Source: JAJFVC01 sp039698075 (lineage in GTDB: Bacteria > Planctomycetota > Planctomycetia > Pirellulales > Thermoguttaceae). Taken from it: a DNA stretch of 64,000 nt. This document shows positions 44,020 through 52,286 of this stretch, piece by piece. The notes beneath the pieces are model-generated. The model saw only the letters and a program-made list of their open reading frames with translations. It was not told the origin of the DNA and ran no database searches. The stretch's first letter is position 1; each line of letters begins with the position of its first letter. The stretch is taken from NCBI GenBank assembly GCA_039698075.1, contig JBDKTJ010000062.1, positions 1 to 64,000 of the forward strand, written 5' to 3'. A program made the position numbers and the translations under genes.

Positions 44020-45648
44020 TTACGGGAACTTTACTTCGCGCTGTTCGGCGTCTCGGCACTCGATCAATAGGTATTCCGGCGCAACTTCTTCCACGCCAAT
44101 GACTTGCACCGCCATTTGGCCTTCCTGTTCGAGCCGGGCCAATTCCATCCGTTTTCGATTGTTCAGGTAGTCGGCCACGTCTTCGGCCACAGAAATCGTC
44201 ACCCGGCGGATGGCTTCGCGTTGGCTGGCGAGGATCAGCAGCCGCACGACGTCGATGGCCATGCTTTCGGGGGTTTTTACGAATCCGGAGCCTTTGCAGC
44301 TTGGACACTCGGTGAAGGCGCTGCGTTTTGGGTTGGTGCGGATACGCTGCCGGGTCATTTCGATCAATCCGAAGGGGCTCGTGCGGAGGATTTTCGTCCG
44401 CGCCCGATCCCTTCGCACCGCGTCGCGCAAGGCGTGCTCCACGCCGCGACGATGCTTTTCCTTGCGCATGTCGATGAAGTCGTTGACGATCACGCCGCCC
44501 AGATCGCGCAGACGAATTTGCCGGGCGATCTCCTTGGCCGCCAAAATGTTCATCTGGTAGGCGGTCTCTTCGGCCGAATCGTCGGCCCGGAAACTGCCGC
44601 TGTTGACGTCGATGGCCACCAGCGCCTCGGTCTGATCGACGACGATCGACCCGCCCGATCGCAACGGCACCCGGCGGCGATGGATTTTGGCAATTTCCTC
44701 GTCCAGGTTGTACTTGCAGAACAACGGCTCGCGGCCTTCGTAAAACTGCAAGCGATGGACGTACCGCGGCATGGTCATCTGCAAGAATTCTTTCGCCCGC
44801 TCGTGGGCCGTCGGTTCGTCGATGTAAATCGCGTCGACCTCGCCGGTGAAAATGTCGCGGATCGTGCGGATGATCATGTCGCTTTCTTCATAGATCACCG
44901 ACGGGCTCGGTTGGCGTTTGATGCGCCGGGCGATCACCTTCCACAACCGCAGCAAGTAGGCCATGTCGCGAGACAATTCCCGCTTGGTCCGATCGCTGCC
45001 GGCGGTGCGGACGATGAATCCGACGCCCTTTGGCGGCTTCAGTTCCAACATGATGTCGCGCAGACGGCGCCGAATCGTTTCGTCCTCGATCTTCCGCGAG
45101 ACGCCGATGCGTCCCAACGCGGGCATCAGGACCAGGTATCGGCCCGGAATGCTGATGTACGTCGACAGCGTGGGCCCTTTGGTGCCGATGCCTTCCTTGA
45201 TCACTTGGACCAGGACTTCGTCGCCGCGGCGCAGAATTTCCTGGATGGGCGGCTTGAAACGCGGACGGCCGCCGAACCGATGGCTGCGCGGGTGTTCGTC
45301 GTGTTCGTCGGCCACGTCGTCCGTCTCATCGCCGACGGCCGAGTCGCCGTTGTGCGAACGATGCGGAGCGCTGGAGCCCATCGCTTTGGCGGGATCGTAG
45401 CCGCCTTGGCGGAAATACTGCGGCTCGATGTCGCTGATGTGCAAGAAGCCGTTGCGTCCGACGCCGAAGTCGACGAACGCCGCCTGGATGCTCGGCTCCA
45501 GGTTGACCACGACGCCCTTGTAGATATTGCCTACGTAATTGTCTTGTCCGGAACGTTCAACATACAACTCTTCGAGGATTCCATCCTCCACGATCGCGAT
45601 CCGGCATTCTTCCGGCTGCGCGACGTTGATCAACATTTCCTGCTTCAT
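44020..45648 (-). CDS. rng: Ribonuclease E/G family endoribonuclease
   Basis: This 542-aa endoribonuclease processes rRNA and decays mRNA. It has an S1-like RNA-binding N-terminus (YVGNIYKGVVVNLEPSIQAA) with a charged, low-complexity insert (about residues 95-125, HNGDSAVGDETDDVADEHDE). The catalytic DNase-I-like region includes VAIDVNSG and GVIVNDFIDM (metal Asp residues). The zinc-link CPSCKG follows. The lack of a long C-terminal scaffold fits RNase G. The ATG at 45648 was chosen over one 33 bases upstream. It lies between the DUF2344 gene and rplU. Confidence 0.93.
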   Translation of the reverse strand: MKQEMLINVAQPEECRIAIVEDGILEELYVERSGQDNYVGNIYKGVVVNLEPSIQAAFVDFGVGRNGFLHISDIEPQYFRQGGYDPAKAMGSSAPHRSHNGDSAVGDETDDVADEHDEHPRSHRFGGRPRFKPPIQEILRRGDEVLVQVIKEGIGTKGPTLSTYISIPGRYLVLMPALGRIGVSRKIEDETIRRRLRDIMLELKPPKGVGFIVRTAGSDRTKRELSRDMAYLLRLWKVIARRIKRQPSPSVIYEESDMIIRTIRDIFTGEVDAIYIDEPTAHERAKEFLQMTMPRYVHRLQFYEGREPLFCKYNLDEEIAKIHRRRVPLRSGGSIVVDQTEALVAIDVNSGSFRADDSAEETAYQMNILAAKEIARQIRLRDLGGVIVNDFIDMRKEKHRRGVEHALRDAVRRDRARTKILRTSPFGLIEMTRQRIRTNPKRSAFTECPSCKGSGFVKTPESMAIDVVRLLILASQREAIRRVTISVAEDVADYLNNRKRMELARLEQEGQMAVQVIGVEEVAPEYLLIECRDAEQREVKFP

Positions 45649-45714
45649 AGTGTCGCTTTCTTGTTCGGCAATACCGACCAATGCACATTCGTCCGGAAAA
45701 GCGGCAATGACCGT

Positions 45715-46410
45715 TCATGCAGCCACCTCCACGGCGGTTCGCCGCAAGCAAGCTCCTTGCGATTCCAGGTCGGCCGCGTCCAAGGCGGCCAGCACTTCAC
45801 GAGGTCCGGCGCTGCCTTGAGCATGCACTCGCAACCGCATCGACAATACGCCGTCGCCGAGCGAAAGCTCCGCGACCGACGCACGCAGATCGATCGGCGG
45901 ACGCCCACGGTCACGCTCGATCGGCCACGACGCGGCGGCCAACAACCGTTCGATCCGCTCGCCCAACGCCGCGCGGCGCTCGACGGGAATCGAAACCTCG
46001 TAGGAAGCGCTTCGCACCTGAGCCTTTCGGCTGCCATCGGGCAGGATTTCGATCGTGTGGAAATCGAGCCCCGACGGCAACTGCGGCGACACGCGCCGCT
46101 GCAACTCGTCAGAGGAAAGCCTTTCGGCCAACTCGAACTCCATCACTTCGTCGACTCCTTCGATCCCGACCGCCAGGGCCAAGGGGAACGTCATCCTCGG
46201 TTTCGGATGGAACCCCTCGCTGAAACTCAGTTTCAACCCCGCACGGCGAAACGCCCGCTCCAAACACCGCATCAAATCGCGATGTCCGATGAACCGCAGG
46301 TCTCCCTGCTTGGAAAAACGAATACGCACTCGTAATCGAACGATGCGTTCGACTTCCCTCGCCACTGCCGTTGCCGGCGAGGAACCCTTTTCTTGATTCA
46401 CGTTACCCAT
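45715..46410 (-). CDS. DUF2344 (TIGR03936-type) radical-SAM-associated protein
   Basis: This 231-aa protein of the family is often fused to, or encoded beside, a B12-binding radical SAM enzyme. Typical features are VRIRFSKQGDLRFIGHRDL, FSEGFHPKPRMTFPLALAVG and EFELAERLS. Its own function is unknown, perhaps in RNA or ribosome modification. The stop of ptsI and its ATG share one base (TAATG), so the two are coupled. It precedes rng and rplU as in Clostridia and others. The radical SAM partner is not in the window. Confidence 0.85.
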   Translation of the reverse strand: MGNVNQEKGSSPATAVAREVERIVRLRVRIRFSKQGDLRFIGHRDLMRCLERAFRRAGLKLSFSEGFHPKPRMTFPLALAVGIEGVDEVMEFELAERLSSDELQRRVSPQLPSGLDFHTIEILPDGSRKAQVRSASYEVSIPVERRAALGERIERLLAAASWPIERDRGRPPIDLRASVAELSLGDGVLSMRLRVHAQGSAGPREVLAALDAADLESQGACLRRTAVEVAA

Positions 46411-48155
46411 TACTCAACAATCTCTTGAACCCGCTTCTTCGCTTCCTCCTTGAGGAAGCTGCGCACGTCGCGGGCGTTCTCCATCGTCATGGCCCGGGCG
46501 GCGACCGCCTCGCATTCGGCGATCGTCACTTTGCGGCAGACGTTTTTCACCTCGGGAATGGCGCTCGGCGTGGCGCTGAACCGACGCAAACCCAGCCCAA
46601 GCAGCAGCATGGTGTACAACGGGCTGCCGCTCATCTGCCCGCACATATTGATCGGAACGTTTTTTTCGACCGCCGCTCGAATCGCCATCGAAATCAGCCG
46701 CAACACGGCCGGATCGGCAGGATTGTACAGCCCGACGACGTCCTTGTTGCTCCGGTCGACCGCCAACGTGTATTGGATCAGATCGTTCGTGCCGATGCTG
46801 AGGAAGTCGACCTCCTCGACAAACCGATCGATCATGATCACCGAGGCGGGCGTCTCGACCATCATGCCGACCGGAACTTTGTCGTTGAACGCGATGTGGT
46901 GCTCTTCCAAGTCTTCCATCACGTCGGCCAACACCATCTTCGCCTGACGCAGTTCGAGCATCGTCGAGACCAGGGGGAACATGATCTGCACGCTGCCCAT
47001 CGCCGACGCGCGAAGGATCGCCCGCAATTGCGTCCGAAAAATCGGCAAGTTTCGAAGCGCCAGGCGAATGCTCCGCAGCCCCAGGCATGGATTGCGCTCG
47101 TCGTCGGGATGCGGCATGTTCGGCATCTTGTCGGCGCCCATGTCGAAGGTGCGAATCACCACGGGCTTGTCGCCCATCGCCTGGATCACGCGGGTGTAGG
47201 CTTGATAATGCACCTCTTCGGTCGGCTCGACCTCGGCGCCGAGATACAGGAATTCGGTGCGGTACAGTCCGACGCCGTCCGCCCCGCGATCGACGCAATG
47301 GTCGACCTCGTAGGGGAACTCGATGTTGCCGAGCAGTTGAACCCGGACGCCGTCGCGCGTTTCGGCCGGCAAATCGCGGAGCGGCTCCAACCGGGCCGCC
47401 AACGTGCGGATCTCCTCGGCCTCGTGGCGATACTTGGCCAGCGTCTCTTCGTCGGGCTGGAGAATCACCAACCCCTTGTCGCCGTCGATGATGACCTGGT
47501 CGCCGCCGGAGACTTCCGTCAAGAACGGGCCCGTGCCCACGACGGCGGGAATTTCCAACGCCTCGGCCACGATGGCCGTGTGGCTGCCGGGTCCGCCGAT
47601 CTCGGTCACGAACCCCCGGACGTAACGGCGGTCCAGATTGGCCGTCTCGCTGGGCGTCAGGTTGTGGGCCAACACCAGCACGGCGGAGGTCAGATGCGCG
47701 ATGCCTTCGCGCCGCCGGCCCAGCAGGTGGCGCAGCAACCGTTTTTCGATGTCGAAAATATCGCTGGCCCGCTCGGCCAAATAGGAGCTTTCCAGACGCT
47801 GAAAGACCTGGGCGTAACGTCGCAGTGTTCGGCTGACGGCGTACTCGGGCGAGTAGTGCCGCTGGCGGATCATCTCCTCCAATTCGCTGCGGAGCCGCGA
47901 ATCCTGGAGCATCTGGAGATGGGCTTCAAAGATGGCACCGTATTTTTCGCCCAATTCGGCCGAGACCGTTTCGCGGTGATGCGCGATTTCGGCGGCGGCG
48001 GCCGCGACGGCTTTGTCGAGTCGCTCGACTTCATCGACGACCGCATCGCGCGCGACGAACCGGCGAGGGATGCGAAATCCCTCGTTGTCCATCACGAGCG
48101 CTTCGCCAATGGCCACGCCCGGCGAAACGGCAATCCCTTGAAGTTTTTGCATCAT
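46410..48155 (-). CDS. ptsI: PTS enzyme I (phosphoenolpyruvate-protein phosphotransferase)
   Basis: Enzyme I takes phosphate from PEP and passes it to HPr. The 581-aa length is normal. The phospho-acceptor His192 is in GGPGSHTAIVA, the PEP-binding barrel segments include VGLYRTEFLYLG and RTFDMGADK, and the catalytic Cys is in NMCGQMSG. The start at 48155 has two ATGs in tandem. It follows the HPr gene by 32 bases. No sugar permease (EIIC) is in the operon, so it more likely serves a regulatory role. Confidence 0.95.
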   Translation of the reverse strand: MMQKLQGIAVSPGVAIGEALVMDNEGFRIPRRFVARDAVVDEVERLDKAVAAAAAEIAHHRETVSAELGEKYGAIFEAHLQMLQDSRLRSELEEMIRQRHYSPEYAVSRTLRRYAQVFQRLESSYLAERASDIFDIEKRLLRHLLGRRREGIAHLTSAVLVLAHNLTPSETANLDRRYVRGFVTEIGGPGSHTAIVAEALEIPAVVGTGPFLTEVSGGDQVIIDGDKGLVILQPDEETLAKYRHEAEEIRTLAARLEPLRDLPAETRDGVRVQLLGNIEFPYEVDHCVDRGADGVGLYRTEFLYLGAEVEPTEEVHYQAYTRVIQAMGDKPVVIRTFDMGADKMPNMPHPDDERNPCLGLRSIRLALRNLPIFRTQLRAILRASAMGSVQIMFPLVSTMLELRQAKMVLADVMEDLEEHHIAFNDKVPVGMMVETPASVIMIDRFVEEVDFLSIGTNDLIQYTLAVDRSNKDVVGLYNPADPAVLRLISMAIRAAVEKNVPINMCGQMSGSPLYTMLLLGLGLRRFSATPSAIPEVKNVCRKVTIAECEAVAARAMTMENARDVRSFLKEEAKKRVQEIVE

Positions 48156-48187
48156 GGGTTTTTCAACGTGGACGGGTTGGTTCGGCG

Positions 48188-48469
48188 TCAGGCGTTGTCG
48201 CCGAAACGTCCGGCGAACAACGGCTCCAGTCCGGCGACGACCGACTCGGCGTCAGGGCCCTCGGCTTCGATCGTGACGGTTTCGCCCTGTCCGGCGACCA
48301 TCGTCAGGATTTGCAGCACATCGGTGCCGGACACCTGGCGGCCGCTCTTCACCAACGTGACCCGCGACTGGCCGCGGCGCACGGCTTCGGCGATGGCGAC
48401 GGCGGTTCGGGCGTGCACGCCCGAGGGGTCCGTCACAACAACGGTGCGGGTTACGGAAGGCTCCGACAT
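48188..48469 (-). CDS. ptsH: HPr phosphocarrier with Asp at the Ser46 site
   Basis: HPr receives phosphate from enzyme I on its active His. The 93-aa protein aligns with E. coli HPr without gaps in the core. The active His19 is in PSGVHART (usually GLHARP; Pro is Thr here). At the position of regulatory Ser46 there is Asp50 (VSGTDVLQI), which may mimic permanent phosphorylation. The C-terminus ends VAGLEPLFAGRF. The ATG at 48469 lies 11 bases after ptsN. This is a partial PTS (HPr, EI and IIA-Ntr). Confidence 0.88.
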   Translation of the reverse strand: MSEPSVTRTVVVTDPSGVHARTAVAIAEAVRRGQSRVTLVKSGRQVSGTDVLQILTMVAGQGETVTIEAEGPDAESVVAGLEPLFAGRFGDNA

Positions 48470-48480
48470 GGCTGCTGCTT

Positions 48481-48957
48481 TTACGACCCGAACTGGTTGT
48501 TGTCCGCTTCGTTTAATAGCTGTTGGACGTCCTCCACGCTTTTGGCTTGTTTGAGGAACCGGCAAAACGTGTCGTCGCGAAGCTGACGGGAAATGTTTTC
48601 CAAGGCTCGCAAATGGTCACCGGGCCGATCGGGAGGCGAAATCAAGAGGAAGAACAAATGGACGACCTCGCCGTCGAGGCTGGCGAAATCGACGCCCGGG
48701 CCGCTGACGGCCACCGTGCCCACCAGATGATCCACGCTGGGATGTTTGGTGTGGGGGACGGCGACGCCGCGGCCGATGCCGGTGCTGCCCAATTCCTCGC
48801 GTTTGAGGATCGCCTTGATGATGCTCTCGGACTCCTCGGCTTCAACCTGACCCGCCTTGCACAGGGCTCCGACCATCTCGCGAATGGCCCCTTCCTTGTC
48901 GTGTGCGGTCAGTTGTGCGAGGATGGCGTCGCGACAAATAAAGTCGGCAAATTTCAT
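48481..48957 (-). CDS. ptsN: PTS IIA component, nitrogen-regulatory/fructose type
   Basis: This 158-aa phosphoacceptor belongs to the PtsN/IIA-Fru superfamily. The active His69 is in GVAVPHTKH, and the domain pattern LGSTGIGRGVAVPH and DGEVVHLFFLLISPP is typical. It has no fused IIB or IIC domain, so it is likely the regulatory EIIA-Ntr. It lies between hpf and ptsH, an arrangement similar to the rpoN-hpf-ptsN cluster of proteobacteria but without rpoN. The ATG at 48957 was chosen over a longer upstream start. Confidence 0.9.
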   Translation of the reverse strand: MKFADFICRDAILAQLTAHDKEGAIREMVGALCKAGQVEAEESESIIKAILKREELGSTGIGRGVAVPHTKHPSVDHLVGTVAVSGPGVDFASLDGEVVHLFFLLISPPDRPGDHLRALENISRQLRDDTFCRFLKQAKSVEDVQQLLNEADNNQFGS

Positions 48958-49055
48958 GCGTACCTTCTCCTTCGTGGCGCGACGGTCTTCGCCCGCTTGA
49001 GGGCGAATCGAAGACTGGCCGCCGGCCGCTTGTCTTAAAGCGTCGCCCGACACCG

Positions 49056-49370
49056 TTACTCCCGGTGCCCGACGCCGCGATGACGGTCTTGGACTTTCTC
49101 CTTGTGTTTGCGCAGTTGCTGCTCCATCTTTTCGACCACGGCGTCCACCGCGGCCAACAGATTCTCCGCCTGCGCCACGGCGACAAAATCGTCGTGCTTT
49201 TTGGCGGACACCTTCAGATCGACCGCGGGTTGATCGCGATGCTCCAGATCGATGGTCAGCTCAATCGCGCTGACGCGGTCGTAAAGGCGAGGGAGTTTTT
49301 CCAGCTTTTCCTGAATCATGGCCTGGGTCGCGTCACTGACGTGCCCATGCCGAATGGAAATGTTGTTCAT
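49056..49370 (-). CDS. hpf: Short ribosome hibernation-promoting factor
   Basis: This 104-aa protein of the HPF/YfiA family binds the 30S decoding site and slows translation in stress. Features are NNISIRHGHVSDATQAMIQEK and AVDAVVEKMEQQLRKHKEK. It lacks the extra C-terminal dimerisation domain of long HPF. The ATG at 49370 was chosen over longer upstream starts because MNNISIRHG fits the family. It is the first gene of the operon that runs to rplU. Confidence 0.92.
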   Translation of the reverse strand: MNNISIRHGHVSDATQAMIQEKLEKLPRLYDRVSAIELTIDLEHRDQPAVDLKVSAKKHDDFVAVAQAENLLAAVDAVVEKMEQQLRKHKEKVQDRHRGVGHRE

Positions 49371-49407
49371 CTGCTGCACAGAACCCACTCCTTGGTAAGA
49401 GCAAACA

Positions 49408-49436
49408 ATTCTAGCGATTTGTCGCCGGCGGCACAA
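49408..49436 (-). promoter_or_regulatory. Candidate promoter of the hpf-pts-rplU operon
   Basis: On the minus strand a -10 TAGAAT (49408-49413) and a -35-like TTGTGC (49431-49436) are 17 bases apart, upstream of the hpf ATG at 49370. The -10 is 5 of 6, while the -35 is only 3 of 6. The rest of the 424-base gap up to 49794 has no coding sign, no tRNA and no clear hairpin. Confidence 0.35.
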
Positions 49437-49794
49437 ATGCAAACTTCGTTTCGTCGGCGGGACGTCGTTCCCGTCGTCTCTGACAGTCTAGCTTGTTATG
49501 CGTCTGGCGCAAGGGGGGTGCCTTGAAACAGAGCCGGATTGGCCCAAGAATTTCCGCCCGAATTTTACGTCTGCGTGTCGGTAAAACCGAAAATCCTCAA
49601 GACGCCATTCTTGCGGGTTGGTAAAATCCACCGCGTGGCGTTAATAGAACACCCCCCGAAAAAAGCGTTTGCCGCGGGCCATCGTCAACCGAGCGGCGAC
49701 GGTTCGTGGCCACCAAACCGTCAAAATGCGACTCATCACGGCATAGGGTCGCCGAGATTGATCAGCGTGATGCAACCGCCGAGGCAACAAACGG

Positions 49795-52053
49795 TTATGG
49801 CGAGCGCTTGCCCGTCGCGGACGCCTTCGTTTCGGCGGGGCCGGTGGTCGACTCCGTTTCTTTCACGCGGATTTTGCCGTCCTTTAATCGCTCTTGCCAA
49901 CGTCGCATCGGCTGTTGACGCTTGGCCTGTGTTTGATCGGGCCGGTACAGTCCGCCGCCGACGCCGGTTAGATCCTTCAGGTTCCAATAGCTCAAAACGC
50001 GAACGGCCAGCACCTCGTCGTTCAAGGCATCGACCAGTTTGACGTCTTCGCCCGCCGCCAGATCGTCGTTGCTGTAATTGCAGAGCATCCGGAATAGCTT
50101 GGACGCCTGTTGGGGATAATGTTTTTCCAGCGTGTGCTTGACCGCTTTCGCCGATTCGGCGCTGCGAGTGACCGCTTGGCGAAGCTCGTCGACGTAGTCG
50201 GACCAGTCGAGTCGGTAGGCCGGGTCATTCAACACCATCGCCATTTCTTGAAATTGGTCGATGAAGGCCAGGCAACGCAACGCGAGCCACCGGACTTCCT
50301 TCTGCGGTCGCGAAGCGGACGACAATTCCGACAGCGCGACGCGCGCCGACTGATCCGTTGGCCACAACGCCGGCGAGGCGATCGCCAGTGAGGCTTTACG
50401 GTCCAAAAGGCTGATCGGATCCGTCGTGATCCATTTGGGCGATTCCTTCGTCATGGGCTCGGAGGTTTGATTCGCATCGAACCCCACCCATCGCGGAGCC
50501 TTGAGAACGAGACTCTTTTCTTCCGGTTCCGATTCGTGCCAGACGAGGTTGCCCGAGCTGGCGTAAAGGTCGGCCGTCATGGGCAAGGTGTCTTCCGTGG
50601 GATCCAGGCCCGGCGGGACGCGACGCCGCACGTCGATCGCCGCGACCGCTTGCGTGTCGGAAAAAGTCAGCACGCCGACGCGTTTGCCGAACTCCACACG
50701 CAATTGCGTATCCGACCTTGCCAACGGCATCATGACCACCCGGCCGTAAACCACGCGGATACCCGGCGGATCCTTCGCACGAGCCGGCAACAATTCCAGT
50801 CGCGTGCCGCCGAGGATTTCCAACGTGACGCCGCTGGTCAACGCCAGCTTGACGCGATACGTCGGCAGCACCTCAAGTTGTTGCGGCATCAAGGCTTCGT
50901 TCGGCTCAACGCGAGTCCAGCCGTTCTTGGCGTCTTCACGCAACAACACCTGATCGGTCGACATCATCCGCGCAAGCGGTTCGACGGGCAACGGCGATTC
51001 GACGACCTGGCCCGGCTTGGCCTCCGAGTCCTTCGAGGGCTCTTGACGATCCTTGACGGCCGGCTCGGGCGTCGGCTTGATCTTGATCTCCGCGGTCGAA
51101 TGGTCCGGCGTGACTTTTGTTGCAGGTTCCTTTTCACGCGACGATTTCACCGTCGTCGGCTCCTGGGATGGTTGAGCCGTTGGGTGTTTTTCCGTCTGCG
51201 GACTTTGGGGCGGTGTTTCGGGCTGCCCGGCGACCGACGTCCTTTCCGACGGTTTTTCATCCGGCTTGACCGACGAGGGGGCCGACTCCGAAGCCGCCAC
51301 GCCGGATGGCTCGGCCGCGCTGGGTTGGGCGGACTCGTCGGTTGACGATGCGGAGGGTGCGGCTTTTGCGGACGTTGTCTTTACCGACACGGCGGCCTCT
51401 TTGCGGCCAAACCACTTGCTCAACGGCTTGCCCGGGGTAACCAACAGCCCGACCACCACAAAGCCCAACACCAGCGCCGCGCCGATCGCCGTCGACAACC
51501 AGTGACGCCGCCGTTGCGATTCGCGCAGGTACTCGGGCACCATCGGCCGCACGCGCTGACCGTTGACGTCGCTCTCGCCGAGATCCAACTGGGGCGGGAC
51601 AAGCGTCGAGACCGAACCGATCGGCGGCGGAGGAGGCGGAGGGGGCGGCGTCGGCACGCTGCCCTCCAGCCGATCCTTTTGCTGGTACATCCGCTGACGA
51701 GACACCGGATCGATGTCGGCCGGCTCGCCCAACACCAACGTGAGAATCTGATGGCAGGCGGCCACCTCGGCCAAATGGATGTCCGAATCGAGGCAGATCT
51801 TCTCGAAATCGCTGACGTCGTCCGAGCTAAGCGTGTTGTCGAGGTATTCGGCCACCGCGTTGGCGTCGAGCTTCGCGTTGCGGTCTGTCAGGCTCGGCGC
51901 GCCCAAGCGAAGCCGCTGCATCACGTCGCGGATGTGTTCGACCAGATTTGAAGCGTAGGGACTCTCTTCGATTTTCTTAGCGATGTCCTGGGCGTCTTGG
52001 GGTTCCAAAATACCGTCCAGGTAGGCCAGCAAAGTTCGCAACGTCAATCGCAT
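49795..52053 (-). CDS. Membrane-anchored FecR-like protein of unknown function
   Basis: The 752-aa protein has the strong SD AGGAGGTGATCTC. The N-terminal 110 residues are helical and soluble (LLAYLDGILEPQDAQDIAKKI), resembling planctomycete anti-sigma-like or FHA-associated domains. A Pro-rich stretch (PTPPPPPPPPPIG) precedes one TM segment (TAIGAALVLGFVVVGLLV, about 188-206). The large outer part has a Ser/Thr/Pro/Lys-rich linker (about 215-350), then a FecR-type beta region (VKLALTSGVTLEILGG). It may be a sigma-factor-linked sensor, but this is inferred. No sigma gene is adjacent. Confidence 0.65.
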   Translation of the reverse strand: MRLTLRTLLAYLDGILEPQDAQDIAKKIEESPYASNLVEHIRDVMQRLRLGAPSLTDRNAKLDANAVAEYLDNTLSSDDVSDFEKICLDSDIHLAEVAACHQILTLVLGEPADIDPVSRQRMYQQKDRLEGSVPTPPPPPPPPPIGSVSTLVPPQLDLGESDVNGQRVRPMVPEYLRESQRRRHWLSTAIGAALVLGFVVVGLLVTPGKPLSKWFGRKEAAVSVKTTSAKAAPSASSTDESAQPSAAEPSGVAASESAPSSVKPDEKPSERTSVAGQPETPPQSPQTEKHPTAQPSQEPTTVKSSREKEPATKVTPDHSTAEIKIKPTPEPAVKDRQEPSKDSEAKPGQVVESPLPVEPLARMMSTDQVLLREDAKNGWTRVEPNEALMPQQLEVLPTYRVKLALTSGVTLEILGGTRLELLPARAKDPPGIRVVYGRVVMMPLARSDTQLRVEFGKRVGVLTFSDTQAVAAIDVRRRVPPGLDPTEDTLPMTADLYASSGNLVWHESEPEEKSLVLKAPRWVGFDANQTSEPMTKESPKWITTDPISLLDRKASLAIASPALWPTDQSARVALSELSSASRPQKEVRWLALRCLAFIDQFQEMAMVLNDPAYRLDWSDYVDELRQAVTRSAESAKAVKHTLEKHYPQQASKLFRMLCNYSNDDLAAGEDVKLVDALNDEVLAVRVLSYWNLKDLTGVGGGLYRPDQTQAKRQQPMRRWQERLKDGKIRVKETESTTGPAETKASATGKRSP

Positions 52054-52286
52054 GAGATCACCTCCTACTGGGTATTAGTGTCACCACGGATGGGTTTTCG
52101 TACAAAAAATTCCAAAAGTCTGGCGGAATGAAGGTTTTTTTACCACCTTGCATTGTTTCCAGACGCGGCAGCGTTCATTTTCAAGGCGGTTTCAAAGACT
52201 CCCATTGATTCCTTGGTTGATCGAACTCATAATCAAAAGGCAAAAATTCACCCCCTCTGGACGTGAAACAGAAAGGCGGGATTGTC

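Noticed and set aside
44104..46335. Plus-strand open frame of 743 codons opposite rng and the DUF2344 gene
   Set aside because: It is antisense to two well-recognised genes, its composition is Arg/His/Ala-rich, and it has no domain signal. Such frames are expected in high-GC DNA.
46371..48554. Plus-strand open frame of 727 codons opposite ptsI and ptsH
   Set aside because: It is the complement of enzyme I and HPr coding sequence, with no motif of its own.
49371..49794. RNA gene in the 424-base gap
   Set aside because: No cloverleaf, no 6S/RNase P/tmRNA hallmark and no strong hairpin was found by eye; a covariance-model search would be decisive.
52054..52286. SAM or other riboswitch ahead of metY
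   Set aside because: The gap is 233 bases and has no recognisable SAM-I/II conserved core or terminator hairpin.
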